DNA from: Chelonoidis abingdonii | Lineage: Eukaryota > Chordata > Testudines > Testudinidae | Assembly (NCBI RefSeq): GCF_003597395.2 | Contig: NC_133773.1 | Location: 76,866,286-76,930,285, forward strand | Reading direction: 5' to 3' | Length of the DNA stretch: 64,000 bases | Part shown: piece by piece, positions 47,283 through 59,530 of the stretch | How positions within the stretch are numbered: the first letter of the stretch is position 1 | How the letters are laid out: each line of letters begins with the position of its first letter | Position numbers and translations under genes: made by a program | Notes under the pieces: model-generated | Told to the model about the DNA's origin: nothing | The model's input: the letters and a program-made list of their open reading frames with translations, nothing else | The model's database searches: none

Positions 47283-48115
47283 ATCCAAACATTCATAGGT
47301 TCCAAGAGCAGAGGGACCACTGTGATCATTCTGGTTTAACCTGTATTACATAGGCCAAAGAACTGCTCCAAAATAATTCCTACATCATATCTTTTAGAAA
47401 ATCCATCCAGTCTTAATTTAAAAGATGTCAGTTTTGGAGATTCCACCACAACCACTGATTAATTACTCTCGTGATAAAATTTATTCCTTATTTCCAGTCT
47501 GAATTTGTCTACAGGTCTGTCTCATCTTACGTGGGGGTTCCGTTCCGCGGTTAGCGCGTAAAGCGAAAACCGCGTATAGTCAAAATTACATTGAGTTGAA
47601 TGGTGGACGGAATCACCCGCATTACAGAAAGAGTATTTAAATTGTTATTTTTCTCTTTTTTTTTTTTTTGCCAACCGCGTAAAGCTGAAATCGCACGTTA
47701 AATGCGCGTAAGATGCGACAGACCTATAGTTTCAACTTCCAGCAATGGACTTGGTTGTATCTTTCTCTGCCAGATTGAAGAGTCCGTTATCAAATATTTG
47801 TTCCCTACAAAGCTATTTGGACTGTAGTCAAGACAGCTTAATCTTCTCTTTAAGAAGCTAAATAGATTGAGCTCTGAGAATCTATCACTAAGGCATGTTT
47901 TCTAATCCTTTCATCATTTTTGTGGTTCTTCCCTGAATCCTCTCCAATTTATCAACATCCTTCTTGAATTGTTGGCACTAGAAATGGACACAGTATTCCA
48001 GCAACAGTCACCCAGTGCCAAATACAGAAGTAAAATAAATCTACCTCTAATTGAGATTTCCCTGTTTATGCATTCCAGGATCACAAAACCCTGTGTTGCT
48101 GTAATGTTCCTTGTA
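47283..48115 (-). mobile_element. Antisense CR1 LINE fragment
   Basis: The left edge ATTCATAGGTTCCAAG with GAGGGACCACTGTGATCATT is a reversed CR1 3' end. The following sequence matches in order the antisense of the CR1 C-terminal coding region seen at 17233-18000 (for example GGACACAGTATTCCAGCAAC near 47987). It is interrupted by a MITE at 47512-47726. Confidence 0.8.
47512..47726. mobile_element. CpG-rich TA-target MITE inside CR1
   Basis: The termini CAGGTCTGTCTCATCTTACG and, reversed from the right, TAGGTCTGTCGCATCTTACG differ at only two positions. TA flanks both sides (47510-47511, 47727-47728). The 215-bp interior retains many CpGs (GCGGTTAGCGCGTAAAGCG) and a T-run. Near-identical ends and surviving CpGs indicate a younger insertion than its CR1 host. 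Confidence 0.85.
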
Positions 48116-48419
48116 CACCTTTAGGTGGTTTTTAAAGTTTTCAGTTGCCTCTGATGATTTTCCATGGAAAGTCTTGATATTGAGCAAGGATAAACAATGG
48201 AGCCTTGCATTACATCACTGGCTAAATAGGGATGGTGGCACCTCCCTCCTGCCTGAACGGGCTACTACCAAAGCATATTATCCCCTGGTGAATAATTTTG
48301 ACTTCAAGCCAAAGAAGCATATTTTCAATATAAACATATTATTCCTAACCTATTACAATGATTATGAAATTTGTCAAGATTTTCTGTAGATACCTTTGTC
48401 ACATGATGCACTCACCATG
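48116..48419. other. Unannotated sequence
   Basis: The 92-codon plus frame at 48111-48389 shows no domain that I recognise. Confidence 0.35.
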
Positions 48420-49065
48420 AGCAGCAGCTCCTAATGGTCATCCTGGGGATTAGGTCTGCCAACTTGCACTCTTCCTCCAGTGTTGTCTTCTCTCATCTTG
48501 TCTCACTCTGCTACCCCACTCACTCCTAGGTTTGTAGCTTCCTCTATGTAGCTTGACTTGCCATCCAGGTGACTAAAGTCCTCCCCTTCCAGGGAATTCA
48601 CAGCCTTCCCAGACCTGCTGTTCATCTGGCATCTCCAACACTCTTTGCCACTCCCCAGTGGCTAATAGGGGAAGACAGGCCCAGCCTCTACACTGGGTTA
48701 TAGCCCAGTGACCCTATAACAAGCAGCCACAGTCCCTGTGCAGTCCTACCCCTTGCTGCTGTTTCCCTGGGCTTCTTCCTAGGTATCAGGCTTCTACCCT
48801 TTCTGGGTTTGCCAGCTTCCAACTCCTTCTATTCATTAGATGGCCACAACCTTTTCCACTATCAGACACTCCCATCTCTGCAACTATCTACCTGCCTTTA
48901 TACAGTCCCTGCCTGTTCCTGCACAGGTAAGCCTGTCCTTAATTTGCTGCCTCCAGCCTAAATCTTCCCTGCTTGTAGCCTAACTAGCTGTTTGGGGCCA
49001 ATTGGCCTAATTCGGCTTTTGCAAGGCGAGTGAGGGGAGTTCACCCGATCACAACTTTACATGTT
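48420..49065. mobile_element. Possible LTR-like repeat
   Basis: Pyrimidine-rich sequence of moderate GC ends in GGGAGTTCACCCGATCACA. The style, a CT-rich body with phrases such as GTTATAGCCCAGTGACCC, resembles reversed LTRs in turtle genomes as I remember them. I found no matching target duplication, so this stays tentative. Confidence 0.3.
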
Positions 49066-49099
49066 ACTCTTTATGGATAAATATCCTGCAACATGAGTT

Positions 49100-49530
49100 C
49101 CCTCTAAGCTATGCAGCCACACAACCTATTAAGCACCGCACAGGTGCTCGGGCTGTGCCGGGGAGAGGCACCCCTCCCACAACCTAGGCCTGGGCCGGAC
49201 CTGCCACAGCCAGAAGAGAGGTGCCTATCCCATGGCCCCAACCCCGGAGCTGCTACAGCGGGGAGAGGCAGGGAGAGATGTTCTCCCCCAGCCCCAGAGC
49301 TGCTGTGATGGGGAGAGGCACCTCTTCCCCCCAGTCCAGGTGCCGCTGCAGGGAGAGAGAGAAATGTGGGGGAGAGTCCTCTCTCCCTGCCATAGCCTGG
49401 GGCAGCCTGCACCCCAAACCCATCATTCCCGGCCCTACCCCAGAGCCCACAGCCCAAGCCAGAGCCATCACCCCTCCCCCAACCCCCAAACCCTCTGTGC
49501 CAGCCTTGAGTCTCTCATCCCTGGCTCAAG
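49100..49530. repeat. GC-rich dispersed repeat with internal minisatellite-like structure
   Basis: Starting GTTCCCTCTAAGCTATGCAG, the stretch contains repeats of a GGGGAGAGGCA-type word (near 49159, 49259 and 49310) and a C-rich second half. Long frames are open on both strands because of base composition. TTCCCTCTAAG also occurs at 56191-56201, suggesting a related fragment there. Confidence 0.5.
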
Positions 49531-49534
49531 CGGG

Positions 49535-49665
49535 GATATGATAGAGGAGTATAAAATCATGAGTGATGTGGAGAAAGTAGATAAGAAAAAGTTATTTACT
49601 TATTCCCATAATATAAGAACTAGGGGCCACCAAATGAAATTAATGGGCATCAGGTTTAAAACCTC
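49535..49665 (+). mobile_element. CR1 ORF2 C-terminal fragment
   Basis: One open stretch encodes DMIEEYKIMSDVEKVDKKKL and SHNIRTRGHQMKLMGIRF, the block that lies downstream of the RT domain in CR1-like ORF2. It lacks both the upstream domains and the CR1 tail. Confidence 0.7.
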
Positions 49666-51130
49666 TCCTCCAGTTTCATCCTACAACCTCTCAGATACAG
49701 TTTCTGTTCCTTGCACACCACTGAAACAGCTTTTACGAAAACATCTAATGACCTCTTCCTAGCCAAAGTTGAGAGTAGTACTCCAGCCTCATCCTCCTTG
49801 ATCTGTCAGCCACCATGGACACAGCTGACCATGTTCTTCTTCTTGAAATCTTGTCTTCCCTTGGCTCAGGTGACTATCCACTCCTGGTTCTCCTCCTTCC
49901 TCTCTAATTACTCCTTCAGCATGTCCTCTGGACAATAATCCTCACCCCACCCCAACTTTCTGTGGGGGTTCCACAGAACTTGATCTTTCATCACCTTCTC
50001 TTCTCCTCTATACCCTCTCTGGGTAACCTCTTCTGGAAACATAAATTCAACTACTAGCTTTATGCTGACTTATAGATGTACTCTAGACTAATCTTCTATC
50101 TAAACTAAAATTTAAGCCTCATTCTGACATCCCCTTGTGCATGTCTAGCCATCAGCTCAGACCAACATTGCTAAAACAAGGTTTCTAATCTCCCTCTCCC
50201 AAATCCTTTCTTAATCACTGTGGACAATACCACCATCTTGCCTGTCACTCAAGCCTATAACATGGGCATCTTTTACTCCAACCTCTGTCTTGGTCCTCAC
50301 ATCCAGGCTATGTCTAAATCTTGCAGATTTATTCTGCATAATATCTCCAAGCTACAGCCTTTCCACACAACTAGAACTCTTGTCCAGGCTCTCATAATCT
50401 CGTCTCTCAATTACTGCAACATCGCTTTCTCTGATCTTGATAAGTGCAATTTTGCCCCCCTGATCCATGCAGAATGCTGCTGCAAAGATCATTTTTCTAG
50501 CTTGTTGCTCTGACCATATCACCCCATCTTTGAATCCTTCCACTGACTCCCCATTCTCTATTGCAGCAAACATAAACTGCTTGTCTTCACTTTAAAGACC
50601 CTTCACTGTCAATCCCTATTCCCCACCCTACCTATCATCTCTCATTCATTACCCAAACGTCAACTCCTGCCTTTGATTGGCCCATGATGCCAGCCTCCAT
50701 TGCCCACTATTTAAAATTTTAAATAAGCCTTCATGCTTTTTCCCATGCTGCCCCTCACATTTGAGAGGAGGTCCCTGTAAACATCTGCAAACTACCTCAT
50801 TATCCACCTTCAAATCCTTCCTTAAAACTCTCTTTTCCATGAAACGCACTTCAAAAAACACTTAAAAAAAAAAAAACTTGAGAGAGTGATTAGGTTTCTG
50901 GTGTGCTGATACCACAGTCAGTCATACTGACCAATATTGTCTCCTAGTTTCCTTGTGCTCCCCTGTCTGTCTACAGCCATCTGTTGTCTCTTGTTTTATC
51001 CCTGGATTATAAGCTCTGTGGGGTAGGGTCCATCTCTTTTGCTCTATCTTTGTACAGCACTTAGCACACTGGGATCCTGGTTCTTAACTGGGGCTCCTAG
51101 GCACTATTGTAATACAAATAATAACTTTGT
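49666..51130 (+). mobile_element. L2/L3-like LINE, decayed, with 3' tail
   Basis: In shifting plus frames the sequence carries the end of a LINE ORF2. Examples are YSNLCLGPHIQAMSKSCRF and TLVQALIISSLNYCN followed by IHAECCCKDHF (50280-50490), resembling the region of L2/L3 ORF2 normally written LVxSRLDYCN..LQxxQNAAAR. Later THFKSFLKTLFSMKR-like sequence lies near 50805-50850. An A-run interrupts at 50860-50876. The tail TAAGCTCTGTGGGGTAGGG, then TTTGTACAGCACTTAGCACA, then AATACAAATAATAA at 51000-51124 matches the LINE tail split by an LTR at 23655-24185. Stops throughout show that it is inactive. Confidence 0.7.
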
Positions 51131-53055
51131 CAGTCTGCAGACTACTTCACCAGGGAGAAATCCTCTTGTGGATCCACTTTTTCTCTCAATGCCTCCTCCC
51201 AGGCTGAATTCTCAAGGTAGCTTTGCGTCTTTGTTCTACCTTTAATATCAACTGTGTGAATATTCAGAGTTGGAAAAACCAGTACAATTGGCAGTCACTG
51301 AGATTGCACATCTGGCTTCTGCGCAGTTGTTACACTGTCTATTATTGCTTGCTAGTAACCAGATATTTCTGACTACCGCTAGTTTGATTATTATTATTTG
51401 TAGCTCAGCTCTTTTGAATATAGTGTATTTTTGTGTTCACCCAGATCTTTTCATACAACATTGTTTTCTTCCCTTTTAGGAAAGGCCACCGAATGATTAT
51501 TTCCCCTCTGCTCACTTTCCATTATGGGCGGTACATATTTTAAATGATCCCTCTATGTATCTTTAAATGGACAGTGAGAAGTTTGACAGGACCCAACTTT
51601 GAGTCTTCTTGGCAACTTCTGTTATAAACTGTTTCCTCTAACAGAAGAACTACACCAACCTTTCAAAACTAGGGCTGTATGCAAAACTTAAAAACAGAGC
51701 TCCTGAGATAGATGGGGGAAAAACACCACATAGTGGGCATGTACACATTGTACACAACCTCTGTTTTCCCTGCTACCTCTATTCTTTTGAGACAGCAGGG
51801 AATTGAAACTGACAACATTTCAGCTCTTCAAAATATTCATAGAGGTGGACTGTCATAAATTTCAGTCTCCTGCTGGCTCACAAGAAAGGAGCTGGCAGGG
51901 AAAGTGGAAGGACAATGCATCATGCATGTGTATGGAGCACAAAAAAGTAAAGAACCTCCTCCCAAGAGATAGGTTGTAGTCCTGAAATTATCCCTATGCT
52001 TTCCTGTTGGGTAACCCAAAACGAGTAATAGAAAAATACCCTTTTTATGTTTCGTGTAAGGAACAGTGAAGAGGCAACAGAAACAAGTACCCAGACAAGG
52101 AAGTTGCCCTGATTTTTATTAAACTGGAAACATTTCTGACTCAAAGCAAGAGCAAAACCACATACATTTATAGTTATGAAAAATTAACTGGACTGTTTCC
52201 CTGTACTCTAAGAATTCCATTTCAGTACAATTACCTAAATTTATCCTAATACTCCTAAAACATCTTTGCTGCACCCTAGTACTTTGACTATTTTATTTAC
52301 TATTATCTTCATATTTATTGGACTTAAAATGATGAGTGAATATAATACACATAACAACCATTGGTAACACTGGGTCATTGTCTCAAAGGGATGACTCACA
52401 TAGTGCCTTCATAGATTTAAGTGGAATCACACCATGGGAGAACATGACCCAATATGTACAAGAGTTATGATAATTCAGAGTAAGATTTCATGCTAATCAT
52501 TCAGCATTGTGTCCTAAAGGAGCTAGTGAGGAACACAGGCTGATATAAAATGATTACTTATTATAGTAATTGTGGTTCTTCAAGATGACCTACATTAAAC
52601 CTCTCTGTAGGTAAAGTATGCATTCTCTGCATGAGTTCAGTCTTTCTGGAAAACAGTGTCAGATGTATACACTCCTCTTATACAATATATAAGATGGTGC
52701 AGCTGTCCCTACCACTCAGTTCTTTCAACTAAATACAAAATCTGTTTTAAGATTCTGAAATTATAGGGGAGGAGATCCGCTAGTATGAATCCTCACAGGC
52801 AATCATCTCAGAAAATATTGCAAATATTATAGCACGTAATCATTCTTTCTTCTTTGAGCGTTGCCTATGTGGATCCCTTCTGCGGGTGACTGACAAAAAG
52901 TCTCTGGTCTGAGTTTTAAAGATTACGGTGACACTTTTAAGAGATGCATCCATGGCCCTCTTAGATATGGTAGAATGAGTTCTAAAAACATTACAGTGGT
53001 GGATTAGCTACTGCGAAAATATGGCCTATGCCCAATTGGGGACCAGAAATGTGAG
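51131..53055. other. AT-rich unannotated sequence
   Basis: No gene or repeat boundary recognised. Confidence 0.4.
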
Positions 53056-53370
53056 TGCCTCCATATCCTGCGCTGCTCTGCCTGGTGCTCCTGCCAGGGA
53101 GTGGGATCAGGGCACAGGGGTTTGCCCTGCTTCATCCGGTGCTCCTGCTGGGGAACAGGGTTAGGGCACGGGGGCTTCCCCTACACCCCAGCAGGAATGC
53201 TAGGCAGGGAGGCAAGCCCCTGGTCCTTGGCAGTAGTGCCAGGCGGGAAGCCCGTGTCCCAACCCCATATCCCTGGAAGGAGTGCCAGGGGAAACTGCAG
53301 ATGGGAGAGGAGGGGCCTCTACTTGCTCGGGCCCAGGGTCCCACAAAAAGGTAATCCAACTCTGAGTTCA
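53056..53370. repeat. GC-rich segment with imperfect tandem units
   Basis: A unit of about 60 bp containing GGTGCTCCTGCCAGGGAGTG then GGGCACAGGGG is followed by a related unit, GGTGCTCCTGCTGGGGAACA then GGGCACGGGGG. Overlapping frames on both strands are composition effects. Probably part of a dispersed repeat. Confidence 0.4.
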
Positions 53371-53394
53371 TAGCAAGAAAGTCTTTAGCACCTT

Positions 53395-53512
53395 CAGGGC
53401 CACCCAGAGGATTTAGGGGGCCTGGGGCAAAGCAATTTCAGGGGCCCCTTCCGTAAAAAAAAAAGTTTTCAATACTATATTCTTGTGGGGGCCCCTACAG
53501 GGCCTGGACCCT
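53395..53512. mobile_element. hAT-type MITE fragment
   Basis: CAGGGCCACCCAGAGGATTT followed by GGCCTGGGGCAAAGCAATTT resembles a CAGGGCC-starting hAT MITE. The other terminus is not clear, though GGGGGCCCCTACAGGGCC near 53486 fits its interior. Confidence 0.5.
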
Positions 53513-54564
53513 GTGCATCTTACTTTTACAGTCTCTTGATGGAGAATGTTTGACCCTCTAGTATTATCCCTAAGTACCGCAATCTAGTTTTGCAGAATGG
53601 CTTAATCTTGTTCATGCAGTAGCTTGCAACATCTAAAATGCAAAGCTTCGCTTCCCCTATCAGAGAATGGGACATGTGACCCAAAGCATCCAGATATTCA
53701 CAACCTACACACTACTGTGAAAACCTTTATACAAAATATGCTTTGAGAGGCATCATTTAAAAAATAATTCACTGGTTGAGAATACCATGGTGAAATGTAC
53801 ATAGCAACATTATACATAAAGTTATAAATTCCCCCTGTATGACATTACTAGAACATATTCAAGATCAGATGGCCTTGCCTAAATAAAGGTATTAAAGAGT
53901 TCTCTTCTAAACAAAAATGTGGATTTGCTTCCGTTTACATACAAGCAGTAAACAGGACTATGAAAATGACGAGGAAGAGACAACATGGCATCTATACCCA
54001 CCTGACAAGAAAAGCTTGGTCTGGATTTTATTTTTTTCAAAGAATACTTTGCAAAAGTATACTGGGCTACAAAGACAAGGAGGCTGTACCTCAAGTGATA
54101 AGCAATTGAAATATCTGATTGCATAGAATTTATATTATAAAAGTGTATAGAGAGGTCTTTTTGGAAATCTAATGATACTAGTCATATCATTATGAAATGT
54201 ATGCATTAACACTACATGAGGAAATATGGATTCCTAATATTCTTTAAAGTGTCTGCTCAAAACAGGGAGAAACACGTTCCCTCCCAGACAGGCAGACATC
54301 TATCGTTCTCCAGAGAAATTAAACAAGATGTTACTCCACAATTTGGACCTAAGGCATCCCATTACTGGATTGCTTCTAATCATAAATTTGACAATTTATT
54401 CTGCTCCAACAGGTAATGTGATGACCCACCCTAGAAGAATTGGCAGGGGGTTTGTCTCCAACTTGCAGAGGACTCCCCAGAGCAGGTTAATCCTGCTAAC
54501 CCTTGGAAAGACACAGATACAGCCCTCCGCTCAAAGGATTGACATACAAGCAGCAATTCTTTGA
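53513..54564. other. AT-rich unannotated sequence
   Basis: No gene recognised. Frames at 53879-54126 on both strands and 54216-54564 plus show no domain. Confidence 0.4.
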
Positions 54565-57500
54565 AAACAAGTATCATTTGTGTGATCATGGGAGACTTTA
54601 ACTTCCCAGATATAGACTAGAGGACAAGTGCTGGTAATGATAACAGGGCTCAGATTTTCCTAGATGCGATAGCTGATGGATTCCTTCACCAAGTAGTTGC
54701 TGAACCAACAAGAAGGGATACAATTTTAGATTTGGTTTTGGTGAGTAGTGAGGACCTCATAGAAGAAATGGTTGTAGGGAACAACCTTGGTTCGAGTGAT
54801 CATGAACTAATTCAGTTTAAACTAAATGGAAAGATAAACAAAAATAGATCTGTGACTAGGGTTTTTGATTTCAAAAGGGGTAACTTTCAAAAAAAATAAG
54901 GAAATTAGTTAAGGAAGTGGATTGGACTGAAGAACTTGTGGATCTAAAGGCGGAGGAGGCCGGCACTACTTCAAGTCAAAGTTGCAGAAACTATCAGAAG
55001 CCTGCATCCCAAGAAAGGGGAAAAAATTCATTGGAAGGAGTTGTAGACCAAGCTGGATGAGCAAGCATCTCAGAGGTGATTAAGAAAAAGCAGGAAGTCT
55101 ACAAGGAGTGGAAGATGGAAGTGATCAGCAAGGAAAGCTTTATCCCCAAAACAAGTAGGGATAAAGTGAGAAAGGCCAAAAGCCATGTAGAGTTGGACCT
55201 TGCAAAGGGAATTAAAACCAATAGTAAAAGGTTCTAGAGCCATATAAACAAGAAGAAAACCAAGAAAGAAAAAGTGGGACCGCTAAACAGAGGATGGAGT
55301 GGAGGTTAAGGATAATCTAGGCATGACCCAATATCTAAACAAATACTTTGCCTCAGTCTTTAATGAGGGGCTTAGGGATAATGGTAGGATGACAAATGGG
55401 AATGAGGATATGGAGGTAGATATTGCCACATCCAATGTAGAAGCCAAACTCGAACATCTTAATGGGACTAAATCAGAGGGCCCAGATAATCTGCATCCAA
55501 GAATATTAAAGGAACTGGCACATGAAATTGCAAGCCCATTAGCAAGAATTTTGAATGAATCTTGTAAACTCAGGGGTTGTACTGTATGACTGGAGAATTG
55601 CTAACATAGTTCCTTTCTTAAAGATAGGGGGAAAAAGGTGATTTGGGCAACTACTGGCCTGTTAGTTTGACATCTGTAGTATGCACGGTCTTGGAAAAAT
55701 TTTTGAAAAGAGAAAGTAGTTAAGGACATTGATGTCAACGGTAATTGGGACAAAATACAACATGGTTTTACAAAAGGTAGCTTGTGCCAAACCAACCTGA
55801 TCTCCTTATTTGAGAAGGTAACAGATTTTTTAGACAAAGGAAATACAGTGGATCTAATTTACCTTTATTTCGGTAAGGCATTTGATATGGTTCCACAGGG
55901 GAATTATTAGCTAAATTGGAAAAGATGGGGATCAATATGAAAATTAGAAGGTGGATAAGAAACTGGTTAAAGGGGAGATTACAACAGGTTGTTCTGAAAG
56001 GTGAACTATCAGGCTGGAGGGAGGTTACTAGTGGAGTTCCTCAGGGATCGGTTTTGGGGCCAATCTTCCTCTTGGTCAGATGTTCAGCCAGGTTCCTGAA
56101 CTTTCTAGCCCTTCACGAGGTAAAAGGAGCATTTGTGGTCCCTGGCCACTGAGGGATTTTAGTAGTATTGTACATAGGAGGCTGTTACTATTCCCTCTAA
56201 GTTATCAACAAGGATAATCTAGGCATGGCCCAATATCTAAACATACTTTGCCTCAGTCTTTAAGAGGGCTAATGATGGAGGAAACTTAGGGATAATGGGC
56301 AGCGTATTTGAGGCAATATGGGAATAGCATATAGATTAGATATTATCTCCGAGGTAGAAAGCCAAACTTGAACAGCTTAATGGGACTAAATTGGGAGGGC
56401 CCAGGTAATCTTCATCCAAGAATATTAAAGGAACTGGCACATGAAATTGCAAGCCCATTAGCAAGAATTTTTAATGAATCTGTAAACTCAGGGTTGTTGT
56501 ATATGACTGGAGAATTGCTAACATAGTTCCGATTTTTAAGAAAGGAAAAAAAAGTGATCCAGGGTAGCTACAGGTCTGTTGGTTTGACATCTGTAGTATG
56601 CAAGGTCTTGGAAAAAATTTTGAAGGAGAAAAGTAGTTAAGGAACATTGAGGTCAATGGTAATTGGGACAAAATACAACATGGTTTTACAAAAGGTAGAT
56701 CATGCCAAACCAGCCTGATCTCCTTCTTTGAGAAGGTAACAGATGATTTAGGCAAAGGAAATGCAGTGGATCTAATTTACTTCATTTCAGTAAGGCATTT
56801 GATACGGTTCCACATGGGAATTATTAGTTAAATTGAAAAGATGGGATCAATATGAAAATTGAAAGGTGGATAAGGAACTGGTTAAAGGGGAGACTACAAC
56901 GGGTCATACTGAAAGGTGAACTGTCAGACTGGAAGGAGGTTACTAGTGGAGTTCCTCAGGGATCGGTTTTGGGACCAATCTTATTTAATCTTTTTATTAC
57001 TGACCTTTGGCACAAAAAGTGGGAATGTGCTAATAAAGTTTGTGGATGACACAAAGCTGGAGGTATTGCCAATACAGAGAAGGACCAGAATATCATACAG
57101 GAAGATCTGGATGACCTTGTAAACTGGAGTAATAGTAATAGGATGAAATTAATAGTGAAAAGTGCAAGGTCATGCATTTAGGGATTAATAACAAGAATTT
57201 TTGTTATAAATTGGTAGAGATGCATCAGTTGGAAGTAACAGAGGAGGAGAAGGACCATAATTCTGGTTATGATACCTAAATGGCATGACCCTTGTACTTT
57301 TCGCTATTAAATTCATAACGCTATTACTTATTATTTCATTACTCCAAGAGTCTCCATTCATATCTTCCTGTAGGATATCCTGGTGCTCTCTTCTGCCATG
57401 TGGTAGAATACTCCCAGCTATCGAGTCATCTTCTAGCAGACTTTTTGATCCATTCCCACTTGTATGGTGCCAATGGTCATAAATAACAACTAGGATGATC

Positions 57501-58275
57501 TCAGGAATGAAAACCTGTCATATGAAAGGAGACGCAAAGAGCTTGGCTTGTTTAGCCTAGCCAAAAGAAGGCTAAGGGGAGATATGATTGCTCTCTATAA
57601 ATATATCAGAGGAATGAATACCAGGGAGGTAGAGGAATTATTTAAGCTCAGTATCAGTGTGGACACAAGAACAAATGGATATAAACTGACCATCAGGAAG
57701 TTTAGACTTGACATTAGACAAAGGTTTCTAATCATCAGAGGAGTGAAGTTCTGGAACAGCCTTCCAAGAGAGTAGTGGGGGCAAAAGACATATCTGGCTT
57801 CAAGACTAAGCTTGATAAGTTTACAGAGGAGATGGTATAATGGGATAGCCTCATTTTGGCAATTAATTGGTCTTTGACTATTAGCAGTAAATATGTCCAA
57901 TGGCTTGTGATGGGATGTTAGATGGGGTGGGATGAATTAATACAGAGAATTCTTTCCTGGGTATCTGGCTGGTGAGTCTTGCCCACATGCTCAGGGTTTA
58001 GGTGATCATCATATTTGGAGTTGGAAGGAATTTTCCTTCCGGGCATATTGGCAGAGGCCCTGGGTTTTTTCTGTCTTCCTCTGCAGCGTGGGGCATGGGT
58101 AACTTCCTGGAAGATTCTCTGCATCTTCAAGTTTTTAAACCATGATTTGAGGACTTCTGTATCAAACCTGTGTCTGAGCCACTGGAGTGGCTGGGTGAGA
58201 TTCTGTGGCCTGCATTATGCAGGAGGTCAGACTAGATGATCATAATGGTCCCTTCTAGTCTATGATTCTATGACC
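54565..58275 (+). mobile_element. CR1 LINE with internal repeat, 5'-truncated
   Basis: CR1 ORF2 pieces appear in order on plus. They are IMGDFNFPDI-like endonuclease (54585-54620), an EN-to-RT linker, LHPRILKELAHEIASPLARI (55492-55551), GKAFDMVPQ (55875-55900), and [11 protein letters not shown] (56033-56065). After about 140 bp of other sequence the RT region starts again at 56210 and repeats these motifs, with [20 protein letters not shown] from 56948 and VDDTKLE, the catalytic-aspartate region, near 57040-57062. C-terminal blocks SLAKRRLRGDMIALYKYIRG (57551-57610) and IRGVKFWNSLPRE (57736-57774) follow. The copy ends in a CR1 tail (GTCAGACTAGATGATCAT, ATGATTCTATGA) at 58226-58272. About 57270-57490 is foreign to CR1. 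Many frameshifts make it inactive. Confidence 0.85.
55308..56980 (+). repeat. Direct repeat of about 0.9 kb inside CR1
   Basis: Segment 55308-56068 is repeated at 56210-56983, offset 902 bp at the start and 915 bp at the end. Both begin AAGGATAATCTAGGCATG, and both reach GGATCGGTTTTGGGRCCAATC (R = G or A). They differ by many small indels. The 140 bp between them (56068-56209) is not CR1-like and ends with TTCCCTCTAAGTTATC. This is either an old tandem duplication or two CR1 copies joined by recombination. Confidence 0.8.
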
Positions 58276-58561
58276 ATTTATATAAAGGGAATACTCAGTT
58301 ACAATACATTTAAGAAAGCATAAGATATAGTAAAACACTAACTCCTATTTAGAAAGCAGCACAATAAAAGGAAGGATGTAGACTGCACAAAACACATAGC
58401 ATATACAGACCACATAGCAGTTACAATGTAATACTTAAGGTACACAGAGAACCCACATACCCATGTATAAAAACCCCAATGCAATATTAAAACACTATAC
58501 TTATTATAATGTAATAAGCCAAGCTTTTATACATATGCATAAAATAATTAACATTACAATT
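58276..58561. other. AT-rich unannotated sequence
   Basis: No gene seen. It may be internal sequence next to the possible LTR that follows. Confidence 0.3.
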
Positions 58562-59240
58562 CTGAGAGTGGTGATCAAACAGTCACAGAATGGGGTGAGG
58601 TGGATCTCACTCGAAGACAGGCACCCAGCTTTATTTACAAACAGACTCAAACATTCTTCTAAGAAAGAGATTGAAAATTCAAACTTGATCTTTCTGAATC
58701 TCTGTGAACTGTCTAGGTCCTTCTGATCTGTCTACTACTCTCCTGTTTCTGCTCTTTGATCTTCCCCTTTCACTGCTGCTGGTCTGTCGCCTCTCTCTGA
58801 TCTTCTCTAAATACTCCTTCTCTAGCCTTCTCCACTCTCTCTCACAGCAGACTGCTGGCTCTCTCCTTATATTCAGTTTCTGGCTTTCTGATTGCTTGCT
58901 ATTTCAGGCTTGGTAAGTAGCATGGATCCTCCCTCTGTGGGCAGCAACTGTTTGACCAATCAACTCTGCCTGTCATTCAAGCAACTCCATCTGCTAACCC
59001 CTCCCTCCAGGAATTTTGGAGTGAGTTGAATCACCTGTTTCTTATCTGCTATTGGTTAATTTCATGTGATCCTCCATTTTGATGTTTTCGAATAGAGAAT
59101 TATTGTATTGAATTATTGTATTGGCCATTTTGGATTTTTAACTATAAATTATCATTATTTATTTAAAGCCCTAATTATAAAACTAACTACATTTTTATGC
59201 AAGCTAAGGCATTTATGATACTATCACCACCATTATTATT
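58562..59240 (-). mobile_element. Possible ERV-type LTR, minus orientation
   Basis: The segment starts TGAGAGTGGTGATCAAACAG. On minus it carries AATAAAGCTGGGTGCC near 58635, followed by about 70 bp ending CACCACTCTCA, as expected for an LTR after its poly(A) signal. The far end is uncertain. CA at 59231-59232 followed by AATCC roughly matches AATTC before the start, but this duplication is weak. Confidence 0.4.
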
Positions 59241-59530
59241 CAAATCCGGAGAGGTAATTTTCATGATGTCTTTAAACTTCCTTTTCTGTTTTCCTGTAGA
59301 TTTCTATCTAAGCTGCTGCAAGAGTTTTTTCAAAGCAGCTAAAGCAAAATCTTTTGTATCAGTGTGACCAAAACCCGTGGCTGAGTTCTATGTAAATGGA
59401 GCTTCAAGGGAATGGAAAGTCCACAGGAAGGTAAAAACAGCATGAGGTCATTCTGCTTCTTTAGACAAAAATTTCATTGAACTTTGGAAGATATGAGCAA
59501 AGACAGAAGCCATCTTTAGTATCCATTAGA

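Noticed and set aside
49104..49762. Proline- and glycine-rich frames up to 176 codons
   Set aside because: GC-rich repeat composition opens both strands. The end of the longest frame simply runs into a CR1 fragment and another LINE.
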